DNA from: Haloarcula litorea
GTDB lineage: Archaea > Halobacteriota > Halobacteria > Halobacteriales > Haloarculaceae
Direction of reading: 5' to 3'
Length of the DNA stretch: 64,000 bases
NCBI RefSeq assembly: GCF_029338195.1
Contig: NZ_CP119780.1
Coordinates: 62,001 to 126,000 of the forward strand
Positions 36,558 to 44,941 of the stretch are shown in pieces (positions within the stretch are counted from its first letter, which is position 1; every line of letters begins with the position of its first letter). The translations under genes were made by a program, and so were the position numbers. A model generated the notes under the pieces. It searched no databases and was not told the DNA's origin. It saw only the letters and a list, made by a program, of their open reading frames with translations.

Positions 36558-36815
36558 AGATCTCTTTGAGATTTGGGTCCGGAATTGAGTCCTCTCCACC
36601 GACGTATTGGAAGACGGAATTAATGAAATTTATGTGATATGTGGGTGACCTGGTGACGGGCCTGTTACTATATGTGGTCAAGGAAACCAGCGTCGCTCAC
36701 GACAGGCTCTCGGCCTGCTGTATGCTACTGAGTGACGTAAAATAGTGCATCCCACCTGGTTTTCCTCCCGTTACTACCGTATTTAACGGTCTATAGGCCG
36801 GAGTGAGTGATAGCG

Positions 36816-37157
36816 ATGGATATCGTGTTCCACCTGTCCAGCAGCCAGAGTGTAGATGGAGCAGAAGCGCTTGCGAACGTATCCAACCTGTTGGGTGATG
36901 AGACCGCTGACGTGGACTCAGTCGTGCTCATCGCTAACGGCGGTGGCGTACAACACCTCCGGTCTGATTCAGATGTTGCTGACCGTGTTCGTGTATTGAT
37001 GGAACACGGTGTTGAGTTCAAAGCGTGTCGGAACGCGATGAACGCCCAGAACATATCATCCGGCGACCTCGTTGATGGTATCGGAACCGTCCCCAGCGGC
37101 ATCGGTGGGGTGGCCAATCTCGAATCGGACGGCTACTCGTACATCAAAATCCCCTGA
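36816..37157 (+). CDS. DsrE/DsrF-family protein
   Basis: 113 aa from ATG 36816. Fold motifs: MDIVFHLSSSQSVDGAEALA, SVVLIANGGGVQHL and HGVEFKACRNAMNAQ. Cys75-equivalent in FKACRNAMN is the candidate sulfur-carrying residue. TATTTAACGG at about 36779-36788 lies roughly 30 nt before ATG, implying a leaderless mRNA. DsrE-like proteins carry persulfide sulfur or modulate redox enzymes; no partner is evident nearby. Confidence 0.85.
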   Translation: MDIVFHLSSSQSVDGAEALANVSNLLGDETADVDSVVLIANGGGVQHLRSDSDVADRVRVLMEHGVEFKACRNAMNAQNISSGDLVDGIGTVPSGIGGVANLESDGYSYIKIP

Positions 37158-37367
37158 CAGAGCACGCTGCCAGAACCGAACAAATATGATGGCGTTTTGA
37201 TACCACCATTTCCCCGTGCTCAATTTGGCCTTCTCGAGCGGCCAGCATCTCGTGGTCGACTGTTGAATGACCGAGTACGCGAAATCCACCAACCATCCCT
37301 TCGGCCCGAGAGATCGTTCCCTACTTGCGTACGTTGTCCTGCAGCCAATCCAGCTGCTGGAGTCGAA

Positions 37368-37709
37368 CTATAGATGTTCGTCAGCCCAGCATTCGATCTC
37401 GTCGAACACCGGGCACAGCGACGCACCGCTATCGGTGAGAGAGTAGTAGGTGGCGATCGGTTTATCCTCGACACGCCGCTCAACGAGCCCGCCATCCTCG
37501 AGATCTTCAACGACACGCGATAGTGTTCGAGAGTTAGCACCCGTTGATCGCTTGAGTTCGTTGAAACGCTTTTCTTCCGAATTGACGAGATCGTAGAGCA
37601 CAATCAGCCGCCACTCTGATCCAATCTCGTTCACAGCTTCGACAACCGAACACGCGTTCGGGCTTTTGTCCTCCTGTGCTTTCTCGTCCCGGGAATTAAT
37701 CGATGCCAT
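37368..37709 (-). CDS. HxlR-family transcriptional regulator
   Basis: 113 aa. ACSVVEAVNEIGSEWRLIVL, the HTH KRFNELKRSTGANSRTLSRV and the wing RRVEDKPIATYYSLTDSG. It is more distant from the two close paralogues at 28776 and 31197 but keeps the N-terminal Cys. It is divergent from an NmrA-like oxidoreductase gene across 338 bp, its most likely target. Confidence 0.92.
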   Translation of the reverse strand: MASINSRDEKAQEDKSPNACSVVEAVNEIGSEWRLIVLYDLVNSEEKRFNELKRSTGANSRTLSRVVEDLEDGGLVERRVEDKPIATYYSLTDSGASLCPVFDEIECWADEHL

Positions 37710-38047
37710 CGAGATTGTCTGCTGTCATCTTATTGCTGAAGATACAAATAGGTTCGTATTAGAACCAGGTAATATAATGTAACCAGATATCTAGAGGCAA
37801 CCCTGCTGTTACTCTCAGTATTGACGTACTTATGAATCTCTCCGAGGTGAGTGCGTGGTGAGGACTGCTGGAAGCGGGAGCGTTCTGCACGTGAACACAC
37901 GACTCCCCTTCGCTGGTGTCCCCGCAGATATTGGAAACCCGTTCACTACTGTAGTCTTAGTAGACACCGACCAGCTTCCCTTTCATCCGCAGCCAGATAA
38001 CTGAGAGACAGTACTATATTTTAGCGGTCCATCCGATAATTACACTC
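37710..38047. promoter_or_regulatory. Divergent promoter region
   Basis: 338 bp, A+T-rich between HxlR (-) and the NmrA-like gene (+). ACTATATTTTAGC at about 38012-38024 is 24-36 nt before the GTG start at 38048, a strong TATA element for a leaderless transcript. Confidence 0.55.
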
Positions 38048-38917
38048 GTGCAAACAGTCCTCATCACCGGCGCGACCGGGAATATCGGCTCCGTCGTCGT
38101 CCGATTACTCGCTGATTCAGACGTATCCGTGAGAGCGATGACGCGGAGCCCAGAGCGCGTCGGTTGGAGCGAGAATTTGGACGTCGAGGTTGTCAAAGGG
38201 GACTTCATGGCTCCGGAGACGCTGGATAACGCGCTCACTGGAACCGACCAAGCGTTTCTACTCTCCCCGAACGTGAAGCACATGGCCGAGATGCAGTCGA
38301 ACTTCGTCGCTGCTGCCGAACGTGCAGATATAACACACCTCGTCAAACTTTCAGCTGCTGGAGCAGATCCCGATACATCGTGGGACATCGCACGGTGGCA
38401 CGGACGCGTCGAACAGGAAATAGCCGCGTCGTCCCTCGATTACACGTTCATCCGCCCGGTCAGCTATATGCAAAACCTCCTGAACGATGCAGAGACGATT
38501 CGGTCAGAGGGCCAGTTCGGTCGAGCTACGCCGGCAGACGCCAAAATCAACGTCGTTGATACGCGCGACGTCGCACGACTCGTCGCCACGGTACTCCGTA
38601 ATAACGAGCATCGTGGGGCGGTATACAAACCCACCGGCCCCGAACCAATCACGTTCGAGGCCATGGCACAAGCGCTTACCGAGGCTACCGGTACGGAGGT
38701 GGCGTTTCGGGAACTGGCTCCCTCGGAAGCCAAGCGCGCGATTATAAACGACGGTGGTCCGGAGTGGCTGGCAGATGCGATGGTCGGGCTTCAAGTCGCG
38801 TTCGGGGATGGACTCGCCGACCTCAACACGAATGACGTGCACCGAGTCACCGGCGAACCGCCCGGGAGTTTCGCTACGTTCGCGCGGGATCACGCCGAGG
38901 TATTCACTCCTAACTAA
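38048..38917 (+). CDS. NmrA-like NAD(P)H-binding protein (QOR2-like)
   Basis: 289 aa from GTG. The Rossmann motif is LITGATGNIGSVV (residues 5-17), followed by MTRSPERVGW, FLLSPNVKHMAEMQSNF, SAAGADPDTSWDIARWH and FIRPVSYMQNLL. It fits the atypical SDR group of NmrA, HSCARG and quinone oxidoreductase 2, which bind NADPH and reduce quinones or sense redox state. Controlled probably by the divergent HxlR gene. Identification of the exact activity is not possible. Confidence 0.88.
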   Translation: MQTVLITGATGNIGSVVVRLLADSDVSVRAMTRSPERVGWSENLDVEVVKGDFMAPETLDNALTGTDQAFLLSPNVKHMAEMQSNFVAAAERADITHLVKLSAAGADPDTSWDIARWHGRVEQEIAASSLDYTFIRPVSYMQNLLNDAETIRSEGQFGRATPADAKINVVDTRDVARLVATVLRNNEHRGAVYKPTGPEPITFEAMAQALTEATGTEVAFRELAPSEAKRAIINDGGPEWLADAMVGLQVAFGDGLADLNTNDVHRVTGEPPGSFATFARDHAEVFTPN

Positions 38918-39154
38918 CCCGTTGAACACCTGGTGTCCCTCCCTACACCACTCATCAAATTAATCATATTACGGCGCTTAGGAAACCATCCGTGAAGCGA
39001 ATACCTTACGTCGTAACCCGTACAGGTCGGCGCTCGTTTGAGGGCTCCGGCCCCACGAGGAACGGCCGCAGGTCGAACTGGATTGCACTGTGGAGTGATT
39101 CCGACGTAAAGTCGAGTAGCTGCCGACGACCGCTCGTCTGTCCTGCATCCTATA
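38918..39154. other. Intergenic, nothing supported
   Basis: 237 bp. The G+C-rich block 39030-39120 has an unusual look (ggctccggccccacgag) reminiscent of the non-coding ends of IS605-type elements, but no tnpB frame is present, so no call is made. Confidence 0.25.
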
Positions 39155-39604
39155 ATGACTGCTGACGGATTTTTCCGACCTGACTGGATTTCAGTTTCGG
39201 AGAAGCTCTCACCTCCCCTCCACGGGTTCGGAGTGCTCGCAAGTGTCACAGCGTTAATTCTACGAGACGTCACAGATCCGGCGATCGGATTCCCGATCGC
39301 AATCGGTCTCCTCACCGGTGTCGGACTACTGTCGTCGTCCCCGTCCACGGAAAGACCAGCAGTCCTTCGCGTAATTTCTGGTGGGCCGACGAGTGGCGGC
39401 AAGAAACAAGGCGCGACGATCAAGCTCGTGTTTGCGATTGCGTTACTCTATGCGTCAACGTATCCCACGTTGTTCGGAAGTGGGCCGCCAGTACCGACGG
39501 ACCTGCTGCTCGGCTTGGCGCTGCTGTCTTCCAGTATCGGAACCACTCTCGAGGCGAAAGCAATCGACAACCGACTAGAGAGTACCGACACCGTCAGCGA
39601 GTAG
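39155..39604 (+). CDS. Membrane protein of unknown function
   Basis: 149 aa with about four hydrophobic segments: LHGFGVLASVTALIL, AIGFPIAIGLLTGVGLLSS, IKLVFAIALLYASTYPTLF and LLLGLALLSSSIG. The two halves look like a repeated two-helix unit. TATA-like CCTATAATG overlaps the start. No family recognised. Confidence 0.55.
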   Translation: MTADGFFRPDWISVSEKLSPPLHGFGVLASVTALILRDVTDPAIGFPIAIGLLTGVGLLSSSPSTERPAVLRVISGGPTSGGKKQGATIKLVFAIALLYASTYPTLFGSGPPVPTDLLLGLALLSSSIGTTLEAKAIDNRLESTDTVSE

Positions 39605-39613
39605 GGCCCGTGT

Positions 39614-39925
39614 ATGCGAGTGAAAGACAGAGTGCGACCGAGTCGCACTCGACGAACCTTCGCCGCTGTACAAGCCACAAAAGACGGCCACGACGTTCAG
39701 GCAGTGCTCGACGCCTCGGGCGCAATCAACGACCTCGGACGCGAAGCTGCACTCTGGCGGACGCAGGACGCCGGTGTGACGCCAACGAGCTACAACGCTA
39801 TCGCATCCGAGTTACTCCACGACTGGGCGGACGAGGAAGGAGACGACCAGGTTACGAAAACGCGAGCGACTGAGGACCGACCACTAGTCCCACCACATAG
39901 GACGGCTCCAGATTGTATCTTTTAA
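39614..39925 (+). CDS. Hypothetical protein, 103 aa
   Basis: Starts 9 bp after the previous stop. The first 70 residues (VQATKDGHDVQAVLDASGAI, then TPTSYNAIASELLHDWADEE) look like a helical acidic protein; the Pro/Arg tail (PLVPPHRTAPDCIF) is less convincing. No recognised domain. Kept because of its position and amino-acid composition; could be spurious. Confidence 0.4.
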   Translation: MRVKDRVRPSRTRRTFAAVQATKDGHDVQAVLDASGAINDLGREAALWRTQDAGVTPTSYNAIASELLHDWADEEGDDQVTKTRATEDRPLVPPHRTAPDCIF

Positions 39926-40106
39926 TATCAAATAGAAACCACGGTACAACGTCGCAACACTCGAACTCGATTCGTTGCAGTGATCAAGAGCAACGGATGA
40001 CTTTGCGGCCGTACACAGTGTGTATTCAAGCCCCGGGACCGAACTGTCGGTGAACGCGCGGACAGTCGGTTCTCACTCCTACAGAAACCGTTTCCCCCGT
40101 GCTATT

Positions 40107-41072
40107 TCAGTGCTCTCCAGAGCCGATAGACTCGTGATCAAACGGTGGAAGGTGCGCCTCGATCTCCGCGCGTTCGTTCTCCAGCCACTCCGGTAGCGTG
40201 AGCCTCGAACCCAGTTCGTCGATGCTCTCGTCCACTGTGAACCCGGGCTTCGTCGTCGCCATCTCGAAGAGGACGCCACCGGGTTCCCGAGAGTAAATCG
40301 ATTGGAAGTACTTCCGGTCGATGACTTCGGTAACGTGCTGACCGTGGTCGGAGAATGCATCTCGCCAGCGTTCCTGCGCCTCCACATCGGTCACCGTGAA
40401 CGCGACGTGGTGCACTGTTCCGATTCCCATCCGTCCTCGCTCCAGGTCCGTCTCGACGAGATCAATAACCGATCCAGGGTTCTCGCCAGCCGCGCGATAG
40501 CGTCGTCGCCCGTCCGATTCACCATCCAGTTCATAGCCCAACACGTTCGTGAGAACCGACGCAGTCGGCGCGAACTCCGGGACTGCCAGAGTCACGCTAT
40601 GGAACCCCCGGAGTTGGTGGTCAGCTGGAATCGGGCTGTCGTCCCACGGCTCCGCGTCGGCAGCGGCCGCTGCCTCCGAAGCGACGAGTTCGAGACCGAT
40701 TCCGTCAGGGTCTTCGAACGCAAGGACCGCCTCACCGAACCGTTGGCTCTGTTCGACGTCTACACCTCTGGATTCGAGTCGGTCGACCCAGTACTCGAGG
40801 GAGTCCGGTTCGATCAGGTACGCCGTAGCCTGGGCCTGTCCAGCACCGAACTCCCCTCTTCGGCCGCGGTCGGTCCACGGGAAGAATGTGAAGTTCGTCC
40901 CGGGAGTCCCCTCACCGTCTCCGAAGTAGAAGTGGTATGTCTTCGTGTCGTCGTGGTTGACAGTGCGCTTCACGAATCGCAGGCCGAGTGTCTCTACGTA
41001 GAACGAGGCATTACGCTCTGGGTCGCCTGCGATCGCGGTCACGTGATGCAGCCCCGGCGTAGTTACCGTCAT
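40107..41072 (-). CDS. VOC-family ring-cleaving dioxygenase, MhqO-like
   Basis: 321 aa, two VOC modules. The first starts LHHVTAIAGDPERNASFYVE, the hallmark of hydroquinone-type ring-cleavage dioxygenases (MhqO). Metal ligands are His in LHHV, His in TVHHVAFTV and Glu in GVLFEMAT. A strong paralogue lies at 44942. In Bacillus mhqO sits with the esterase mhqD and is induced by catechol and methylhydroquinone; here the esterase and another VOC gene follow within 4 kb. A role in detoxifying quinols is therefore a reasonable inference. Confidence 0.9.
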   Translation of the reverse strand: MTVTTPGLHHVTAIAGDPERNASFYVETLGLRFVKRTVNHDDTKTYHFYFGDGEGTPGTNFTFFPWTDRGRRGEFGAGQAQATAYLIEPDSLEYWVDRLESRGVDVEQSQRFGEAVLAFEDPDGIGLELVASEAAAAADAEPWDDSPIPADHQLRGFHSVTLAVPEFAPTASVLTNVLGYELDGESDGRRRYRAAGENPGSVIDLVETDLERGRMGIGTVHHVAFTVTDVEAQERWRDAFSDHGQHVTEVIDRKYFQSIYSREPGGVLFEMATTKPGFTVDESIDELGSRLTLPEWLENERAEIEAHLPPFDHESIGSGEH

Positions 41073-41421
41073 CGTGGTATTGCATAGGCGATGGATGGGA
41101 ATATGATTTCCCGGGCGTTGGTATCACCTGGTAACGCTAGCGAAAGTCGCCGACGAGGACGTCGCCAAACCGTTATTCAGTTTCCCCAGAAAGGCACTCT
41201 ATGGCGTCTCAGTACAGGTCACGGCGGGATGAGTCGGGCAGAGTTCGGTTCGACGACTCTTGTGTATGCTGTAGTGACACGGGACACCTCATCCAGTCGA
41301 TTCGTGCCAACAGATGTACCGTCCGTCCCAGCCCCTATCGCGTGAACTACTTGACCCTGTATAGTAGCGGTCACGGCACGGCGGCAAATCCGAACCACAC
41401 TCGGGGGTGTCCTGTGTACTG
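41073..41421. promoter_or_regulatory. Divergent promoter region, small ORF possible
   Basis: 349 bp between MhqO-like (-) and SDR (+) genes. A 73-codon ORF on the plus strand (41201-41422, MASQYRSRRDESGRVRFDD) ends on the SDR start codon, but it has poor protein character. GTTATTCAG at about 41170 may be its TATA element. Better regarded as untranslated leader unless shown otherwise. Confidence 0.3.
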
Positions 41422-42135
41422 ATGTCGAGTCGATTCGATTTCGGTGATCGAGTCGTCCTCGTGACGGGCGCGAGTGGCTCACTCGGCACCGCCACCGTCA
41501 GACAGTTCCACGACGCCGGTGCAACCGTCTGTATGAGCGCCCGTAATCCTCCGGAAGACAGCGAAGCGGCTGACCTCCTCGCTTCAGATCGCGTCCATTT
41601 CTATCAGGGGGATTTCACCGAAGAGCCCGCGGTCGAACAAGTGTTTGACTCACTCATCGACGATCACGGGCACCTCGATGCACTCTGTACGCTCGTTGGC
41701 ACGTGGGAAGGCGGTAATCCGATCGACGAGACCGACGTCGATGCGTTCGATTTCCTCATAGATGTGAACCTCAAGACGACTTTCCTCGCCTCGAAGTATG
41801 CCATTCCACATCTCCGCGAATCCGGTGGGACTCTGGTGAGCGTCAGTTCCCGTTCCTCGCTCGAAGGTGGTGAGGGCGATGGTCCGTATCGGGCAGCGAA
41901 AGCCGGCGTCCGACTGCTGACCGAAACGATTGCCGAGGAGAACCTCGGGACGGTGCGTGCAAACGCGATCGTGCCGGATGTCATCGATACGCTGGCGAAC
42001 CGGGAGATGGTGCCCGATGCCGACCCAAGCGCTTGGCCGACGCCAGACGAGATCGCACGCGTGGTCCTTTTCCTCTGCAGCGACACTGCGAGCGTAACGA
42101 GCGGTGCCGCGGTTCCCGTCTACGGGGAGATGTGA
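41422..42135 (+). CDS. Short-chain dehydrogenase/reductase
   Basis: 237 aa from ATG 41422. Cofactor motif VTGASGSLGTATV (residues 14-26), the catalytic Ser in VSVSSRSSLEG, Tyr-x-x-x-Lys as PYRAAKAGV and the late segment RANAIVPDVIDT. Classical SDR of 235-250 aa with NAD(P) dependence. The substrate is not apparent; its position within the quinone/aromatic cluster suggests a carbonyl or quinol substrate. Confidence 0.9.
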   Translation: MSSRFDFGDRVVLVTGASGSLGTATVRQFHDAGATVCMSARNPPEDSEAADLLASDRVHFYQGDFTEEPAVEQVFDSLIDDHGHLDALCTLVGTWEGGNPIDETDVDAFDFLIDVNLKTTFLASKYAIPHLRESGGTLVSVSSRSSLEGGEGDGPYRAAKAGVRLLTETIAEENLGTVRANAIVPDVIDTLANREMVPDADPSAWPTPDEIARVVLFLCSDTASVTSGAAVPVYGEM

Positions 42136-42166
42136 CAGGATGACCTGACCGAGTACCTTGGGCGGC

Positions 42167-42589
42167 TCAGTCCATCGGATGACGCATTAGCTTGCCGTGT
42201 TCGACTTTCATACAGTGGTCCTGAACCACGTCTACTCCGTTTGCTTCTGCCGTTCTTGCAGCCGCTTCGTTCCGAATCCCGGTCTGCATCCAGATGGCCT
42301 GAACGTCTTCACGCGCTACCACTTGGTCGACGATGCTCGGGACCTCCTCACTCGGTCGAAATATCTCGACGATATCGATGGATCGGGGGACGTCGCGGAG
42401 TGAAGCATAAGCTCGTTTTCCGAAGATCTCGTCTGCCGCGGGATTGACCGGTATGATTTCGTAACCGTGTCGTTGCAGGTACGCGGGGATAATGTGAGCG
42501 GACTTCTCGTATGACCTCGAGGCTCCGACGACTGCAACGGTGTTGAGTTCGAGAACCCGTCGGAGCCCATCGTTCTCCTCGATTGGCAT
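42167..42589 (-). CDS. CoA-binding protein (YccU-like)
   Basis: 140 aa from ATG 42589. Rossmann segments VLELNTVAVVGASRSYEKSA, HGYEIIPVNPAADEIFGKRA, RSIDIVEIFRPSEEVPSIVD and IWMQTGIRNEAAARTAEANG are diagnostic of the CoA_binding_2 family. It ends CMKVEHGKLM with the conserved Cys-x-x-x-E. These small proteins bind CoA and may regulate metabolism by thiol chemistry. Convergent with the SDR gene. Confidence 0.9.
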   Translation of the reverse strand: MPIEENDGLRRVLELNTVAVVGASRSYEKSAHIIPAYLQRHGYEIIPVNPAADEIFGKRAYASLRDVPRSIDIVEIFRPSEEVPSIVDQVVAREDVQAIWMQTGIRNEAAARTAEANGVDVVQDHCMKVEHGKLMRHPMD

Positions 42590-42789
42590 ACGGGATCTAC
42601 TCCAGTCATACAAATCAGCGTATCGCCAACGGCTACTCCACGTACTCGGTTCGACGCGCTCTCGTGGCACTTAGTTCAGACGCGTGCCATCACTCCCGGG
42701 TGTGAAATGAGCGATCGGCCCCGCCAGAGAAAGCACCCATCACCCCGAGTCTGTCTCGGGGGCGATTACCGGTGGTTGAGTTGGTGCCA

Positions 42790-42848
42790 CCTGATTTCCC
42801 TAATATTACATATCTTATAATTTTGTGTCCAGCATAACTGCTAATGTA
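42790..42848 (+). promoter_or_regulatory. Strong TATA promoter
   Basis: TAATATTACATATCTTATAATTTTG spans 42800-42824. Its TATA core lies 25-40 nt before ATG 42849, the spacing for a leaderless haloarchaeal transcript. Confidence 0.5.
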
Positions 42849-43058
42849 ATGGAACTACCGAAGGCGAAAGACAACGGAACCGATGCGACCGGCAACCCGC
42901 GGCTGTACGGTACGGACGCACTCGGCGACAGAGCCGCGATCCAAGCGCTGACCGCGTCACTCGAATTCGAACATCGATTGGTCGACCGGAGGGACATCTC
43001 CCCCAACTCTTCTCACCCGAAGACCACGGACGACCGACCAGTGCTCGCTTTCGCGTGA
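42849..43058 (+). CDS. Short hypothetical protein leading the dioxygenase-esterase operon
   Basis: 69 aa from ATG 42849; a GTG at 42825 would lie in the promoter. GNPRLYGTDALGDRAAIQAL and LEFEHRLVDRRDIS look coding. Its stop overlaps the GTG start of the next gene, so the three genes form one operon. No family recognised. Could be a leader peptide or a small partner protein. Confidence 0.5.
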   Translation: MELPKAKDNGTDATGNPRLYGTDALGDRAAIQALTASLEFEHRLVDRRDISPNSSHPKTTDDRPVLAFA

Positions 43059-43900
43059 CGATGGACACAAACGGACTCCCGCAGGGGGCACGTGTCGGAC
43101 GGACAGCACTCACTGTCTCGGACCGCGAGGAGATGACCGAATTCTATCGGCGCGTGGTCGGTCTCAGTATGCTAGACAAGTCTCCCACGACCACGGTGCT
43201 CGGAGTCGATGGGGACCCTCTCCTCATCCTCGAGGAGCACACGGATAGCAACGCACGACCTGGGCCGACTACCGGGCTCTTCCATATCGCCTTCAGGGTG
43301 CCCTCCCGTGGAGCACTCGGGGATGCTCTCGAACGAATCCGAGAGCACTGGCAGCTCGATGGTTCGGCCGACCATCGGGTCAGTGAAGCGCTCTACGTTA
43401 CAGACCCCGAGGGGAACGGCGTCGAGATCTACCGGGACTTCCCGGAGGCGGACTGGTCTGTCGCCGATGATGGTAGCATTCGACTCGGAAATGACCCACT
43501 CGATGTGAACGAGATAGCTGCGGTAGCTGCTGGTGAGACGCAGGCTCCGCCTGAAACAGATATCGGACATCTCCACCTCGAGGTGTCCTCACTGGACGAG
43601 TTCAAACGCTGCTACGTCGATACCCTCGGGTTCGAAGTGAAATCGGAGTTGAAAACCGCAGTCTTCGTCTCCGCCGGGCGGTATCACCACCGCATCGCGG
43701 CGAACACCGGACACAATAAATCGGAGCCACGCCGCGGCCGGGGGTTATCCTGGTTCGAAATTGTCCTGCCAGAGGCGTCGTCGCTCGAATCCCTTCGAAC
43801 CCGTCTCGCAGCCAGTCAGTGGACGATAACCGAGCTTGAAGAAAGTATCTCGATAACGGACTCGGACGGCATCGAGATACGGTTCCGACAGCAACAATGA
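43055..43900 (+). CDS. VOC-family dioxygenase, MhqE/CatE-like
   Basis: 281 aa from GTG overlapping the upstream stop; ATG 43061 is an alternative. Two VOC modules: VGRTALTVSDREEMTEFYRR and GHLHLEVSSLDEFKRCYVDT. Metal ligands are likely His in LFHIAFRV and His in GHLHLEV with Glu in GNGVEIYRD. It resembles catechol-2,3-dioxygenase CatE and MhqE of Bacillus. The downstream esterase overlaps by 4 bp (ATGA), so translation is coupled. Confidence 0.88.
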   Translation: MTMDTNGLPQGARVGRTALTVSDREEMTEFYRRVVGLSMLDKSPTTTVLGVDGDPLLILEEHTDSNARPGPTTGLFHIAFRVPSRGALGDALERIREHWQLDGSADHRVSEALYVTDPEGNGVEIYRDFPEADWSVADDGSIRLGNDPLDVNEIAAVAAGETQAPPETDIGHLHLEVSSLDEFKRCYVDTLGFEVKSELKTAVFVSAGRYHHRIAANTGHNKSEPRRGRGLSWFEIVLPEASSLESLRTRLAASQWTITELEESISITDSDGIEIRFRQQQ

Positions 43901-44535
43901 CAGGTCCACATCAGGATCGTCCCCTCGTGACGGCTGGCGCACCCCTTGATGCCGCTGAGGCTGCGCTCGTTCTCGTCCACGGTCGGGGATCGACTGCCGG
44001 GAGTATCGTCCAGATGGCAGATGAATTCCATCGACACGGTGTCGCGTATTTCGCGCCCCAGGCGGCCCGAAATACGTGGTATCCGAATCGATTCACCGCG
44101 CCGGTCGAATCGAACGAACCCGGGCGCTCCTCTGGCTTGGAGGCCATCGACGACGCCGTGTCGGAAGCCAATGATGCAGGTATTCCGACCGAACGGGTCA
44201 TCGTTCTGGGCTTCTCTCAAGGGGCGTGTTTAGCGTGCGAGTACGTCGCGCGAAACCCACGCTCCTACGGCGGACTCGCAGTGCTGAGTGGCGGTCTCAT
44301 CGGTGAATCTATCGACCGAGGCGATTACCAGGGCGACCTGAAAGGGACCCCTGTGTTCCTCGGGTGTAGCGACGTTGATCCGCATATCCCCGAAGAACGA
44401 GTCCACCAGTCGGCTGAAGTTTTCCAGCAGTTGGATGGTACGGTGGTCAAACGTCTCTACGAGGGGATGAGTCACAGTATTAACCAAGACGAGAGAGAGT
44501 ACGTCTCGGGGATGGTCGCAGACCTCGTCGAGTAG
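43897..44535 (+). CDS. Alpha/beta hydrolase, MhqD-like carboxylesterase
   Basis: 212 aa. Catalytic Ser107 in LGFSQGAC, Asp in GCSDVDPHIP and His in GMSHSI form the triad; the oxyanion strand VLVHGRGSTAGS is near the start. The protein matches the phospholipase/carboxylesterase group that includes MhqD. It directly overlaps a VOC dioxygenase gene, the same functional pairing as the Bacillus mhqED/mhqO genes. The substrate may be a ring-cleavage product. Confidence 0.9.
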   Translation: MTGPHQDRPLVTAGAPLDAAEAALVLVHGRGSTAGSIVQMADEFHRHGVAYFAPQAARNTWYPNRFTAPVESNEPGRSSGLEAIDDAVSEANDAGIPTERVIVLGFSQGACLACEYVARNPRSYGGLAVLSGGLIGESIDRGDYQGDLKGTPVFLGCSDVDPHIPEERVHQSAEVFQQLDGTVVKRLYEGMSHSINQDEREYVSGMVADLVE

Positions 44536-44941
44536 GTAGAACTGGAGGAGCGTTGTGGAGTATGATTTCCGGGAGTGAGGTAGTGACTTCCGTGTCGGGC
44601 ATTCCGACTGGCTACATTTGTACGGATTGATCGAAACGTCACCGTGACGCGTCCGGGAGTGAGGTGGGAGTGGGGATGGGCAGGGGCCCGGACGCGGAGG
44701 TCTGACAGCACGGTGCCGTGGACGGGAGTAGCTCCACGTGTTTGGCGTCCGTCTGAGGGTGGGACGCCATTAGCGTCTACGTCCCGGGGGTATTAATATG
44801 TCATATATAGCTAAAGTTACGAGGTTGCGCTGATGTAACCACCACACCACTAGCCCACTGACACCTGATAACGCTGATGTTAGTTAGTGTGCTAAACACC
44901 ACTTAGATTATAAATGTGTTCGAACATAAAGCGAGGACGAC
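44536..44941. promoter_or_regulatory. Intergenic with promoter of MhqO-like gene
   Basis: 406 bp, no gene. TCCGGGAGTGAGGT occurs twice (about 44569 and 44650). GTATTAATATGTCATATATAG at about 44790-44812 and GATTATAAATG at about 44907-44917 are A+T-rich TATA candidates; the latter is 25-35 nt before the next start. Confidence 0.45.

Noticed and set aside
38990-39125. Possible relic of an IS605/TnpB element
   Set aside because: Only a nucleotide impression; no transposase residues could be read in any frame.
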